A program made the position numbers and the translations under genes. From JABWBD01 sp040768665 (GTDB lineage: Bacteria; Planctomycetota; Planctomycetia; Pirellulales; Thermoguttaceae), in assembly GCA_040768665.1 (NCBI GenBank), contig JAXGMN010000044.1:52170-116169 (forward strand): DNA of 64,000 bases, written 5' to 3'. Positions 18,286 through 26,461 of the stretch are shown here, one piece after another. Under the pieces are notes generated by a model. It worked only from the letters and a program-made list of their open reading frames with translations. It did no database searches and was not told the DNA's origin. The stretch's first letter is position 1. Each line of letters opens with the position of its first letter.

Positions 18286-19938
18286 ATGAGCAACGACGCA
18301 CAAGACCAGCCTCGCCGAAAGATCCTGATTGGTTCCCAGCGGGACGCCGCCGCGTACCGCCCCCGGCCGAAGCGAGACGACATTCCGGTGGTTGATCCGG
18401 ACGCGCCGCCCCAATTGGTTGAATCCGAGCAGGCAGAAAATCCGGCCCCTGAGGCGGCGGCGTCCAGTCCGCACGAAACACCGCAGCAGTGCGCTCCGCA
18501 GACGCCGGTTCCGGCAATTCCGGACTCGGCTGCTCCGCAGCAGCCTGCCGAGCCCACGGAAGCGGAGTTCGAGTCGCCGTCTGCGCCCGAATATCCGGCG
18601 CAGCCGCCAGACGCCTCGATCGCGCAACCGCCAACAGGCGATGCTGGCCCCGATGATTCGGAAACGCAGCAGCCGTCGCAAGGTAAGCGGTTCCCGCCGC
18701 CGAACATCCGGTCTCGTCTGACGCCGGATCTTCAGCGGGAATTTGAGGCAGCTCTGGGGGATGTCTCGCTGGAAGAACTCATCGAATCGGGTCAGGCGAT
18801 TACCCAGCAGGAGCCGCTGGAGCCCGAGTCGAAGCATTTGGGACGCGTGCTGATGATCCGGCGGGAGGATGTGTTTGTCGAGTTGGGAGGTCGAGAGCAG
18901 GGAATCTTGCCGCTGAGCCTGTTCGAGCAACCGCCTATGCCAGGCACAACGCTGGACGTGATCGTCGCGCGGTTCAACCGGGAAGACGGGCTTTATGAAC
19001 TGACCCTGCCCGGCACCGCGGCCAACGTCGAGGATTGGTCCGATCTGGAAGAAGGGATGCTGGTTGAAGCCCGCATCACCGGCCACAATGCGGGCGGTCT
19101 GGAATGCGAGGTGAATCATATCCGCGGGTTCATTCCGGTCAGCCAGATTTCGCTTTATCGCGTGGAGGGCCTGGAGCAGTTCGTCGGCGAGAAGTTCACC
19201 TGCCTGGTCACCGAGGCGAACCCGCAGCGGCGGAACCTCGTTGTCAGCCGCCGGGCCGTATTAGAACGCGAAAGACAGCAGGCTCGCGAGGAACTGCTGG
19301 ACTCGCTCGCGCCGGGCCAGGTCCGCGAGGGCGTGGTCCGCAAGCTCATGGACTTCGGCGCATTCGTCGATCTCGGCGGCGTGGACGGCCTCCTGCACGT
19401 CAGCCAGTTGGCGTGGGGGCGAGTGAATCATCCCAAGGAAGTCCTCCACGAAGGCCAGCATATCAAGGTCCGCGTTGACAAGGTGGATCGGGAGAACAAT
19501 CGGATCAGCCTCGCTTACCGCGACATGATGGAGAACCCGTGGAGCGGCATCGAGCAGAAGTATCCCGTCAACACGCCCGTCCGCGGCAAGGTAACGAAGC
19601 TGATGGAGTTCGGAGCCTTTGTCGAGTTGGAGCCGGGAGTCGAAGGGCTGGTCCACATTTCGGAGGTTGCGAACAAGCGGGTCTGGCGCGTCGGCGACGT
19701 CGTAAATCCCGGCGACGAGGTCGACGTCATGGTTCTTTCCGTCGATCCGGCGTCACAACGGATCAGCCTTTCGATGAAGGCCCTGATGGCCGAACCGGCG
19801 GCCGAGAAGAACGAGGACGCCGAATCGGCGCTTCCGGAACCGGCTACCCAACGAAAACCTCGCAGGGAGCCCGCCGGGCCGCTGAAGGGTGGTCTGGGGC
19901 GTTCCGGCGGCGGCGATCGATTTGGACTGAAGTGGTAG
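18286..19938 (+). CDS. S1-domain RNA-binding protein (RpsA-like), four S1 repeats
   Basis: A disordered, Pro/Glu/Ala-rich N-terminus (about residues 1-150) is followed by four S1 OB-fold repeats. They are LGRVLMIRREDVFVELGG, GMLVEARITGHNAGGLECEV, VREGVVRKLMDFGAFVDLGG and RGKVTKLMEFGAFVELEPG. The last two are the canonical type with GLLHVSQL and GLVHISEV. It probably binds mRNA on the ribosome or in RNA turnover, as ribosomal protein S1 does. With four repeats and a long N-tail it may be a second S1-like protein rather than the main RpsA. ATG 18286 has AGGA 8 bases upstream. A TTGACA hexamer lies at 18234-18239 without a clear -10 partner. Confidence 0.88.
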   Translation: MSNDAQDQPRRKILIGSQRDAAAYRPRPKRDDIPVVDPDAPPQLVESEQAENPAPEAAASSPHETPQQCAPQTPVPAIPDSAAPQQPAEPTEAEFESPSAPEYPAQPPDASIAQPPTGDAGPDDSETQQPSQGKRFPPPNIRSRLTPDLQREFEAALGDVSLEELIESGQAITQQEPLEPESKHLGRVLMIRREDVFVELGGREQGILPLSLFEQPPMPGTTLDVIVARFNREDGLYELTLPGTAANVEDWSDLEEGMLVEARITGHNAGGLECEVNHIRGFIPVSQISLYRVEGLEQFVGEKFTCLVTEANPQRRNLVVSRRAVLERERQQAREELLDSLAPGQVREGVVRKLMDFGAFVDLGGVDGLLHVSQLAWGRVNHPKEVLHEGQHIKVRVDKVDRENNRISLAYRDMMENPWSGIEQKYPVNTPVRGKVTKLMEFGAFVELEPGVEGLVHISEVANKRVWRVGDVVNPGDEVDVMVLSVDPASQRISLSMKALMAEPAAEKNEDAESALPEPATQRKPRREPAGPLKGGLGRSGGGDRFGLKW

Positions 19939-20267
19939 CCGTTTTTTCCGGCAGAATCGTTTCCTACGGCCGGGTTTCGGGCTGCGTGGCGGGGTTTTTC
20001 GTACCTTTTCTGTCTGCTGAATCGATTTTGCCATCCGCGAAAGAGTTCTTGACCCGCGGACGCGTGGCGGTCCGATACCAGAGCTGGAAGACAGAAGCGA
20101 GTTTTCCGGTTTAGGGGGATACATAAGATAATCGGCACACGAGATCGCAGCGTTCGACCTGGGCGATCTCCAACGTGCCCCGAAGCTTCGAGCTCGGTCG
20201 TCTCGTCGCCCTTGGACACCAACGCACCAGAACCGTCCCCGGCACAGACGGCCGAGCTTTCTTCACC
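19939..20267. other. Convergent gap without gene
   Basis: This interval separates the stops of the S1-domain gene and the HEAT-repeat gene. No palindromic family member, terminator hairpin with T-run or RNA gene was recognised. Confidence 0.4.
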
Positions 20268-21227
20268 TCACGGAGCGGTTCTCGCCGCAATGGCGAGTAA
20301 GGCGCGGGCGGCTGCGGCCCGGACTTCCGGGACATCATCCATTTCGGCGGCCTGCAATACCGCGCAGGAACGGACGTCGCCGATCTTGCCCAGCGCATCG
20401 GCGACCGCGCAACGCACGTACGCGTCGCTGTGACCTAAGGCGGCCATGAGCGGCAGGACAGCTTCCCCCGAGGCCATTTCGCCAAGCGCGTACGCGGCAG
20501 CCAGCGCAACGTCGGCCTCGTCTTCGGCAAGTGCCTGAACGAGTGGTCCTACAACGCCGGGATCCCGGTACTCCGCCAGCGACAATGCAGCCATCAGCCG
20601 GACGTCACAGACCTCGTCTTCCAATGCTGCAGCCAGGGACTCCGCGGCTCGCACGGCGGTCCGGTCGAGCGCGGCCAGATCACGGGACAACCGAACCGCG
20701 GTTTTACCTTCGCCGAGATCTGCGACTGCGCGCGATTGGCAGCAGCAGGCTCCGCAGCGGCCGAGTGCGTCGGCGGCGGCAATGCGGACTTCGGGCGCGA
20801 CATCCTCCAGGGCATCGATCAACAGTTCGACCGTGCGCGGGCCCGCAAACCGGCCGAGAGCATCGACGGCAGCCTCGCGGATGCCCGTTTCCGCGTGCAA
20901 CAAGGCTTCTGCCAGGCCGTCCAGAGCGGCTACGTCGCCAAGTTGCGCCAGCGACGTCGCCGCCGCCAGCCGCACTTCGGGGTCGGGATCCGCCAGCGCG
21001 GCGACGAGCGGCTGAACCGCGCAGGGATCTCGCAGATTGCCCAGGGCCCAAGCGGCGACTTGCCGAACATCGCTCTGAAGATCGGAAAGCGCCTCGCAGA
21101 GCGGTACCGCCGCCGTGCGATCACGCAGTTCGCCGAGCCATCGCGCCGCTTCGCAACGCTCGACCGGCGTGCCGCCGCGCAGTCTTGCAATACGCTCGGC
21201 CATCGACCTGCTGATTCCTTCCGACAT
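20268..21227 (-). CDS. HEAT-repeat (PBS lyase-like) protein
   Basis: Its 319 residues consist almost entirely of about nine 30-residue HEAT-like repeats. A typical repeat reads VRQVAAWALGNLRDPCAVQPL, here shown as VRQVAAWALGNLRD followed by AVQPLVAAL. Related units are VRLAAATSLAQLGD and VRCAVADALGKIGD. Such solenoids are protein-interaction scaffolds. One repeat (about residues 165-190) carries CGACCCQSR, an unusual cysteine cluster. ATG 21227 is chosen over the longer reading because the repeat-bearing sequence starts there and AGGGA lies 8-9 bases upstream. It is transcribed away from the GTPase operon, so a functional link is possible but unproven. Confidence 0.85.
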   Translation of the reverse strand: MSEGISRSMAERIARLRGGTPVERCEAARWLGELRDRTAAVPLCEALSDLQSDVRQVAAWALGNLRDPCAVQPLVAALADPDPEVRLAAATSLAQLGDVAALDGLAEALLHAETGIREAAVDALGRFAGPRTVELLIDALEDVAPEVRIAAADALGRCGACCCQSRAVADLGEGKTAVRLSRDLAALDRTAVRAAESLAAALEDEVCDVRLMAALSLAEYRDPGVVGPLVQALAEDEADVALAAAYALGEMASGEAVLPLMAALGHSDAYVRCAVADALGKIGDVRSCAVLQAAEMDDVPEVRAAAARALLAIAARTAP

Positions 21228-21354
21228 GCTCCGCGTCCCTGTTTTCGCTGACGTCGATCGACCGACAGGACTCCCGGTGAACAGCCGCGGGGGACACCGA
21301 TGCAATTCCCGCCGCCGCGCTTCGCTTCATGCCTCACGACGGATCCCCGGTTGA

Positions 21355-21472
21355 TCACCGTTCACCAGGCGGCAGTGAGGGGCCGGTCCATGTTCGGCAA
21401 GCATCTGGTGGCGAAAGGAGTTCAAGAAAGCCGAAAGACGGACCAGTCGCCAGCCACCTCGTGAACGGCTAC
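21355..21472. repeat. Palindromic element family A, degenerate copy
   Basis: Remnant ends ACCGTTCACC (21357 region) and GTGAACGGCTAC (21461-21472) bracket GGCCGGTCCATGTTCGGC and GCCGAAAGACGGACCAGTC. This is the family A core in reverse orientation. Confidence 0.55.
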
Positions 21473-21566
21473 GCTGTTCACCATCCATGGTATCGGAGCC
21501 GAGTGCCGTGCTCAACGGCCGCAAGACCGCCGTCGGAAAAAACGCCCGCCCCCTGCCCGCAGGCAC

Positions 21567-21596
21567 TTGACACACGGTGCCGTGGGAGTGTATATG
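21567..21596 (+). promoter_or_regulatory. Candidate sigma-70 promoter for the GTPase operon
   Basis: TTGACA (21567-21572) and TATATG (21591-21596) are separated by 18 bases. It lies about 305 bases upstream of the first operon gene, with a degenerate family A element in between. It is the only good promoter-like pair seen in the gap. Confidence 0.35.
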
Positions 21597-21740
21597 CCGA
21601 GACGCGACCGCCGGGAACGATGAGAAGGAAGAGGACGACTGGCGCGGATGTGCCACGGAAACTCGCACGTTTCATTTGCCCGCTGCCCGAGTCTGACCTA
21701 GACTTTCCGTGGCAGTCGACGCTTTTCGGGTGACCACTGC

Positions 21741-21836
21741 CGGGGCGGAAGAGAGGATACAGGTCAATGTTTTCGGCCAACGTTTTGGCCCGCAGGATAC
21801 ACAAAACGGCCGAGAGATGGATCTGTCCACGACGGC
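21741..21836. repeat. Palindromic element family A, degenerate reverse copy
   Basis: CGGAAGAGAGGATACAGGTC...AATGTTTTCGGCCAACG and later CGGCCGAGAGATGGATCTGTCC match the reverse complement of intact family A copies at 36824 and 59307. The terminal repeats are lost. Confidence 0.5.
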
Positions 21837-21901
21837 CTCGCAATCGACTAACCTGACGACGTCGTGCGTCGCTTTTCCCAAGCATCTATCGCCTGGCAAC
21901 C

Positions 21902-22777
21902 GTGCTACTTGAGCAATCCATCCCGTTGGTCGACTCCGAACGGATCCGCAACTGCCTTTCACAGCTTTGCGCCAGCCCGGGCGAGTTCGACCTTTTTTTT
22001 ACCGAGGTCTTCGACCAGATTGACGCTCTTTCGGAGCAGTTCCTGCGAAAGCAGAAAGCCTGGCGCGAGCAACACGACGACGCCGACCTCGAACTGAGCC
22101 GGCGAATGGCCCATTGGGAAGAGCAGCGGGCCGCCATCGCCGCGGAGCGCGAACAGCTACGCGAGTCGAACGAACACTCCCGCGAGGCGGCCTCGATCGC
22201 GAGCGACGAACGTATCCGGCAGGCACTCGAGGGCATTGAGCAAGAGCGAGCCACGTTTCGCGCAGCGCTGGACGAAACGCAGAAGCGGGCCGCGGAACTG
22301 GCCGAATTGGCGGCCGACCTGGCACGCGCGCGACAAGAGATCTGCGCCGCGAGGGAAGCGGCTCAGTCCGACTCTTCCCAGATCGAAGCAGAGTTGAATC
22401 AGCAGATGATTGAACTCCGGCACGACCGCCAATGCCTGCAGCAGGAGCGAACTGTGCTGGAGGTCGAGTTGGAATCGGTGCGCAACCGCGCCGCCGAACT
22501 GACCGAACGCCTCGCCGAACAAAAACGCGAATTCGGGGAGGAGCGGGCACAGTGGTCCGAGGAAATCAAACGCTTGAGGAAGACACTGGAGTCGCTCAGT
22601 TCCCGGCCGGCGCCGGTCGAAGCGGAACGAGGTTCCGTGGCAGTTGCACGAGAATCCCGCCCCACGCCCGAGTCATCCCCCGAGCCCGACCCGGTCCTCG
22701 ACTCGGTGATGGCGCAATTCGAAATGCTGCAAAGAGACCTGGCCAGACGTCGAAAACAACCCGCCAAGGCCGGCTGA
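21902..22777 (+). CDS. Coiled-coil protein, first gene of the GTPase operon
   Basis: This 291-residue protein is predicted to be nearly all helical. A short globular-looking head (LVDSERIRNCLSQLC, GEFDLFFTEVFDQIDALSEQ) precedes a long heptad-rich coiled coil (about residues 50-225) rich in Glu, Arg, Ala and Gln. A disordered Pro/Ser/Glu tail and a final helix (DSVMAQFEMLQRDLARRRK) follow. No enzymatic motif is visible. It starts at GTG 21902 and ends 55 bases before the FGE-like gene, so it heads a four-gene unit. A scaffold, adaptor or oligomerising role is likely by architecture alone. It has no named family to my knowledge. Confidence 0.75.
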   Translation: MLLEQSIPLVDSERIRNCLSQLCASPGEFDLFFTEVFDQIDALSEQFLRKQKAWREQHDDADLELSRRMAHWEEQRAAIAAEREQLRESNEHSREAASIASDERIRQALEGIEQERATFRAALDETQKRAAELAELAADLARARQEICAAREAAQSDSSQIEAELNQQMIELRHDRQCLQQERTVLEVELESVRNRAAELTERLAEQKREFGEERAQWSEEIKRLRKTLESLSSRPAPVEAERGSVAVARESRPTPESSPEPDPVLDSVMAQFEMLQRDLARRRKQPAKAG

Positions 22778-22832
22778 ATCGTTTCTCTTTTCCCACGTAG
22801 CGTTCCAAGCAGTCTTATTCGGAGCCAACAAA

Positions 22833-24068
22833 TTGAACACAAGCGCCTGGCTGAATACGAACACCAGCGTCCTGGGCGCCGCGGGCGCCGCCGCCCTGGC
22901 CAACCTGGGATGCGGCTGGTACCTCTGCGATCCCTTCCTTGCCGGGGGTGGAGCCGCCGGAACGGCCTATGTTCTTGTTCGGACCGTATCCCGGGCGAGA
23001 CAAGCGTCGCGATCGCGCGAAGGAGCACGCCGAATCCTGCCTTGCGAGCCGCCGGTCCGTGCCGCGCGGCAGCCGGCCGATCCCAACGACGTGCGCGCCG
23101 TCGTGAGGCAGATGCTCGATCAGGGCCGCTACGCGCTGCTTCTGCGGCCGCAAATCGCGCCCAATCTTAACGAAGAGGATTTCTCCCGAACGCTCGAATC
23201 GCTGCAGGACGCCATGGGCCTGGTTCCCGACGGCGAGGTGGTGCTCGGCCACATCGACGATGCGCTGGACGACGGCAAACTCGACGACGAGGAAATCGCG
23301 GCTTGTCGCGGGCGCATCGTTCGGGTAGCTCAGTTCTTCCTTGACCGCTATCCCGTCACCAACGAGCAATACTTCGAATTCGTCTCGGCCGGCGGCTACG
23401 AGCAAGCGGCACTCTGGGAGGAATCGGTCTTGCCGGCCGTTCTCGACTTCGTCGATCAGACCGGGCAGCCCGGCCCTCGATATTGGCGAAACGGCTGCTA
23501 TCCTCCGGATAGGGCGGATCACCCGGTCGTCGGCGTAAGTTGGTACGAGGCGCATGCCTACGCTCGATGGGTCGGAAAACGTCTGCCGACCGACGCCGAA
23601 TGGGTCAAGGCCGGCACGTGGCCGGTCAAGGTCTCGGCAACGACTCGGCTCCAGCGGCGCTACCCCTGGGGAGACATGGTGGACCGGCGAAACGCGAACC
23701 TTTGGGCCGGGGGGCACCGCGCGACAATGCCCGTGACGGAGCACACCGCGGGGGCCAGCGTGGGCGGCATCTACCAACTCATCGGCAACGTCTGGGAGTG
23801 GACGCGGGGCAATTTCGAGCTCCGCGATTCCGACGGCGAAGAGATGCTGTTGGAACCTTCGATGAAGACGATCCGCGGGGGCGCCTACGACACCTACTTC
23901 GAAAACCAGGCGACCTGCCAGTTCGCAAGCGGCGAGTCGGCCATTTCCCGAAAACCGAACATCGGCTTCCGTTGTGCAGTGGGAGTCTGCGATCTCGTTC
24001 TCTCACGTCCTGCGGTGCCTGTGGCTGCCGACCAGGACGCGGAGTACACGGTGGAGACTGAAATATGA
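22833..24068 (+). CDS. SUMF1/FGE-like (formylglycine-generating enzyme family) protein
   Basis: An N-terminal membrane-like segment (about residues 15-50, AAGAAALANLGCGWYLCDPF) and a linker lead into a SUMF1-type domain (about 155-390). The domain has FLDRYPVTNEQYFEFV, VGVSWYEAHAYARWVGKRLPT, YPWGD, IGNVWEWTRG, IRGGAYD and IGFRCAV. These hallmarks define the C-type-lectin-like FGE fold. The catalytic cysteine pair of true formylglycine generators is not evident, so a binding or other modifying role is likely. Start TTG 22833 has GGAG eight bases upstream. The stop overlaps the GTPase start (ATGA), showing translational coupling. Confidence 0.88.
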   Translation: MNTSAWLNTNTSVLGAAGAAALANLGCGWYLCDPFLAGGGAAGTAYVLVRTVSRARQASRSREGARRILPCEPPVRAARQPADPNDVRAVVRQMLDQGRYALLLRPQIAPNLNEEDFSRTLESLQDAMGLVPDGEVVLGHIDDALDDGKLDDEEIAACRGRIVRVAQFFLDRYPVTNEQYFEFVSAGGYEQAALWEESVLPAVLDFVDQTGQPGPRYWRNGCYPPDRADHPVVGVSWYEAHAYARWVGKRLPTDAEWVKAGTWPVKVSATTRLQRRYPWGDMVDRRNANLWAGGHRATMPVTEHTAGASVGGIYQLIGNVWEWTRGNFELRDSDGEEMLLEPSMKTIRGGAYDTYFENQATCQFASGESAISRKPNIGFRCAVGVCDLVLSRPAVPVAADQDAEYTVETEI

Positions 24069-24973
24069 CGAAAGGCGTTATTGTTCCCCTGGAGTCGTAT
24101 CGGCTTGCCCAATACGCCGTTCCCGTCCCCTGCTACATTTGCGAAGCCCAGAACACTTTCGACGCGGAATTCTGCGACCGCTGCGGCGCCCCGATGGCTC
24201 TGGCACACCAGGCCAACGCCCAAAAGGTCCTGCCGCAGATGGTCGCGACGATGGGCGCCAGCGGTGCCGGGAAGACGGTCTATCTGGGCATGCTCATGGA
24301 CATGCTCTCGCGCCAGCCGGAGCGCATGCAGATCCTGGCGCGAGGCGCTTTCTCGATCACACTCCAGCAGATGGCGGTTTCTGCTCTCTCGCATTGCGAG
24401 TTTCCCGAGAAAACTCCCAACGAACCCGACCGCTGGAACTGGGTCCACTGCCAGATCCGCCGCCACAAAAACCGCCGGCCGCTCGAACTGATCATGCCCG
24501 ACATGGCGGGCGACGCGTTGCTGCAGGAGGTCGATCATCCCCATACCTTTCGAGTCATCGGTTCGTATCTGAAGAAGTGCCTGGGGGCGCTGGTGCTTGT
24601 CGATGCCGTCAAGCTTAAGGAAGGCGGCCTCGAACAGGACTACTTCACCATGAAACTGATCAGCTATCTGGGCGAACTGGACGACGATCCCAAGCGAGGC
24701 TGGGCCAGAAAGCCCGTCGCACTGGTTTTCACGAAGGCCGACCAGTGCGACCAGTGCCTCGTGGATCCGGAAGAATTTGCCAGGAGCCATGCCGCCGGAC
24801 TGTGGCAGCAATGTCGGGAGCGGTTCCACGTGCACAAATTCTTTGCCGCGGGCGTGGCCGGGAGCTGCGCGTATCGGCACTTGCGCGGCCAAGGCCGCGT
24901 CTGCATTCCCTTGCGCGTCGAACCCCATGGGATTATCGAGCCATTTGAATGGGTGCTGGAGAGGATGAAGTGA
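24065..24973 (+). CDS. Zinc-ribbon P-loop GTPase (double-GTPase-2-like)
   Basis: A four-cysteine zinc ribbon (C23, C26, C37, C40 in CYIC...CDRC) precedes a TRAFAC-type P-loop GTPase domain. Walker A is GASGAGKT at residues 64-71, a switch II-like PDMAGD lies at 145-150, and the guanine-specificity-like TKAD is at 223-226. This arrangement resembles the DO-GTPase2 group described in predicted bacterial conflict systems, where it pairs with GAP1 proteins as seen here. It overlaps the upstream FGE-like gene by ATGA and the downstream gene by GTGA, so stoichiometric synthesis is likely. GTP binding is well supported; its cellular target is unknown. Confidence 0.85.
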   Translation: MTKGVIVPLESYRLAQYAVPVPCYICEAQNTFDAEFCDRCGAPMALAHQANAQKVLPQMVATMGASGAGKTVYLGMLMDMLSRQPERMQILARGAFSITLQQMAVSALSHCEFPEKTPNEPDRWNWVHCQIRRHKNRRPLELIMPDMAGDALLQEVDHPHTFRVIGSYLKKCLGALVLVDAVKLKEGGLEQDYFTMKLISYLGELDDDPKRGWARKPVALVFTKADQCDQCLVDPEEFARSHAAGLWQQCRERFHVHKFFAAGVAGSCAYRHLRGQGRVCIPLRVEPHGIIEPFEWVLERMK

Positions 24974-26343
24974 ACGATACGGAATGGATCGAGCAGGCGG
25001 TCTTCACGTCGGCCGTGACCGACCGCGCGGCGGGGTATCAGGTCGTGGCGGCCAGCCCGGGTATCGCGGAGGCGGACCTCCGTGAATTGGCCGTGTGGGG
25101 ACCCTCGCACGACGCCCTGCTCGTATCGGCGCCGGGGGCCGCCAGCATCAATTTTCACGCACTACCCAGCGGCGCTTACTGCGTGAGCCGAACCACGCCA
25201 TCGGGATGGGAGTACAGTGGCCGCGGCGGGGCGAGGGTTTACACCCAGAGCCTGATCGTTCCTCCGCCGGTGCTGGCTCGCTTCGGCAACAACCCCTTCG
25301 CAATGGTTCGCGCCGCGCTGGCCGGAGGCTTGATTCGCGTCTACGACGAGGTGCCGCAGCAACTGGCTCCCTTTCGGCTTCCCGGTCGGGCATCGGCCGT
25401 CGACGCGGGGGTGCTCGCCCGTCTGGCCGCTCACCCCGGGCCCGAGTGGATGTCCGCACTCATCCAGGCAGCCCTGCGTTCGACAACGCTTGCGATCGCC
25501 GGAGGCCCGCCCGCCGAGTCGCTCATCGCCGGCATGATCAATTGCCTTCCGCCGGGATGCCGTCCGTCGTTCTCCTTTTCCAGCGGGTTGAAGTTTTCTT
25601 CGCGCCGCCCTTTTCGGATCGTGGCCCTCTCCGACGACGCCGAGGAGCAGCGGCGGGTTGAACGCCTCTACGACGTGACGATGCTCCGCGTATCCGGAAA
25701 GGTCCCGTGCGAGCGGGTCCCGGTCGATCCGTGGCCGCGATTGATCCGGCGCGTGTTGAAGTTGGGCCGGACGTCGTTGCTGGCGTCCGAGTTGTCGAAA
25801 AGGCACCACAATGTCGACCTCGACGATCTCTCGGCTCTGGGACTGCAGTTGCTGGAGGAATTGGACGCCTCGGCGCTCGAGGACGCGGCCGAGCCCCTGG
25901 CGGGTAGCGGCGGATTGCCTGCCGAAGCGCTGCCGGCTGCGGTGGCTCCTCGTCCGCATCCCCTGCCGGAAATCACCCAAGCACACATGGCACACGCCCA
26001 GTTCCGCGGTACGAGTGAAACAAACGCTTCCGTGACCCAAGCGGATCTTCCTTCCGGGAGACTGGCGGCGGGGAGTCCCGCGGTACGCAGGCGGCTTGAG
26101 CAAGTCGACCAACTGGTTCGCACGGCGGTTTGCGGGGATATCGACGGACTCGAGCAACTCAGACTCTCCTGGCCGAAGTTGCGGGAGGAACTCGGCGACG
26201 CCCTGCTCGCCCGATCGAAAGAGGCATACCTTCGCTATGCGCTTGCAATCTGGGAGGAATACCTGCAGTCCGGGCAGACCCGGAACCCCGAGCGGGCGCT
26301 GCAGACGCTGGACGTCCTCTCCGTGCTCTTCGATGAAGTCTAA
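24970..26343 (+). CDS. GAP1-N-like GTPase-associated protein
   Basis: This 457-residue protein starts at GTG 24970, overlapping the GTPase stop. The first ~230 residues match the GTPase-associated protein 1 N-terminal type: QAVFTSAVTDRAAGYQVVAA followed by SPGIAEADLREL, then YCVSRTTPSGWEYSGRGGAR and the PSFSFSSGLKFS block. A helical middle, a Pro/Ala-rich linker (about 320-375) and a helical tail (VRRRLEQVDQLVRTAVCG) follow. In related systems GAP1 proteins are encoded next to small GTPases and are thought to regulate or couple them to effectors. No catalytic motif is evident. It is the last gene of the operon, ending 118 bases before a convergent peptidase gene. Confidence 0.82.
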   Translation: MNDTEWIEQAVFTSAVTDRAAGYQVVAASPGIAEADLRELAVWGPSHDALLVSAPGAASINFHALPSGAYCVSRTTPSGWEYSGRGGARVYTQSLIVPPPVLARFGNNPFAMVRAALAGGLIRVYDEVPQQLAPFRLPGRASAVDAGVLARLAAHPGPEWMSALIQAALRSTTLAIAGGPPAESLIAGMINCLPPGCRPSFSFSSGLKFSSRRPFRIVALSDDAEEQRRVERLYDVTMLRVSGKVPCERVPVDPWPRLIRRVLKLGRTSLLASELSKRHHNVDLDDLSALGLQLLEELDASALEDAAEPLAGSGGLPAEALPAAVAPRPHPLPEITQAHMAHAQFRGTSETNASVTQADLPSGRLAAGSPAVRRRLEQVDQLVRTAVCGDIDGLEQLRLSWPKLREELGDALLARSKEAYLRYALAIWEEYLQSGQTRNPERALQTLDVLSVLFDEV

Positions 26344-26381
26344 GGCGTGTGCCGGAGGATCGCATCCCCTCACGGTTGCCA

Positions 26382-26404
26382 TCAGCCCGGCTGCCGGGCT
26401 GATA
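26382..26404. terminator. Hairpin between convergent genes
   Basis: ATCAGCCCGG and CCGGGCTGAT form a perfect 10-bp stem around a 3-base loop. It lies midway between the GAP1-like gene stop and the peptidase gene stop. It has no T-run, so rho-independent action is uncertain. Confidence 0.5.
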
Positions 26405-26461
26405 TGCGGGTAAATCCTCATCTGCCGCTCGCCTGAAGCCTGTCCCAAGCCCGCTCGTGCG

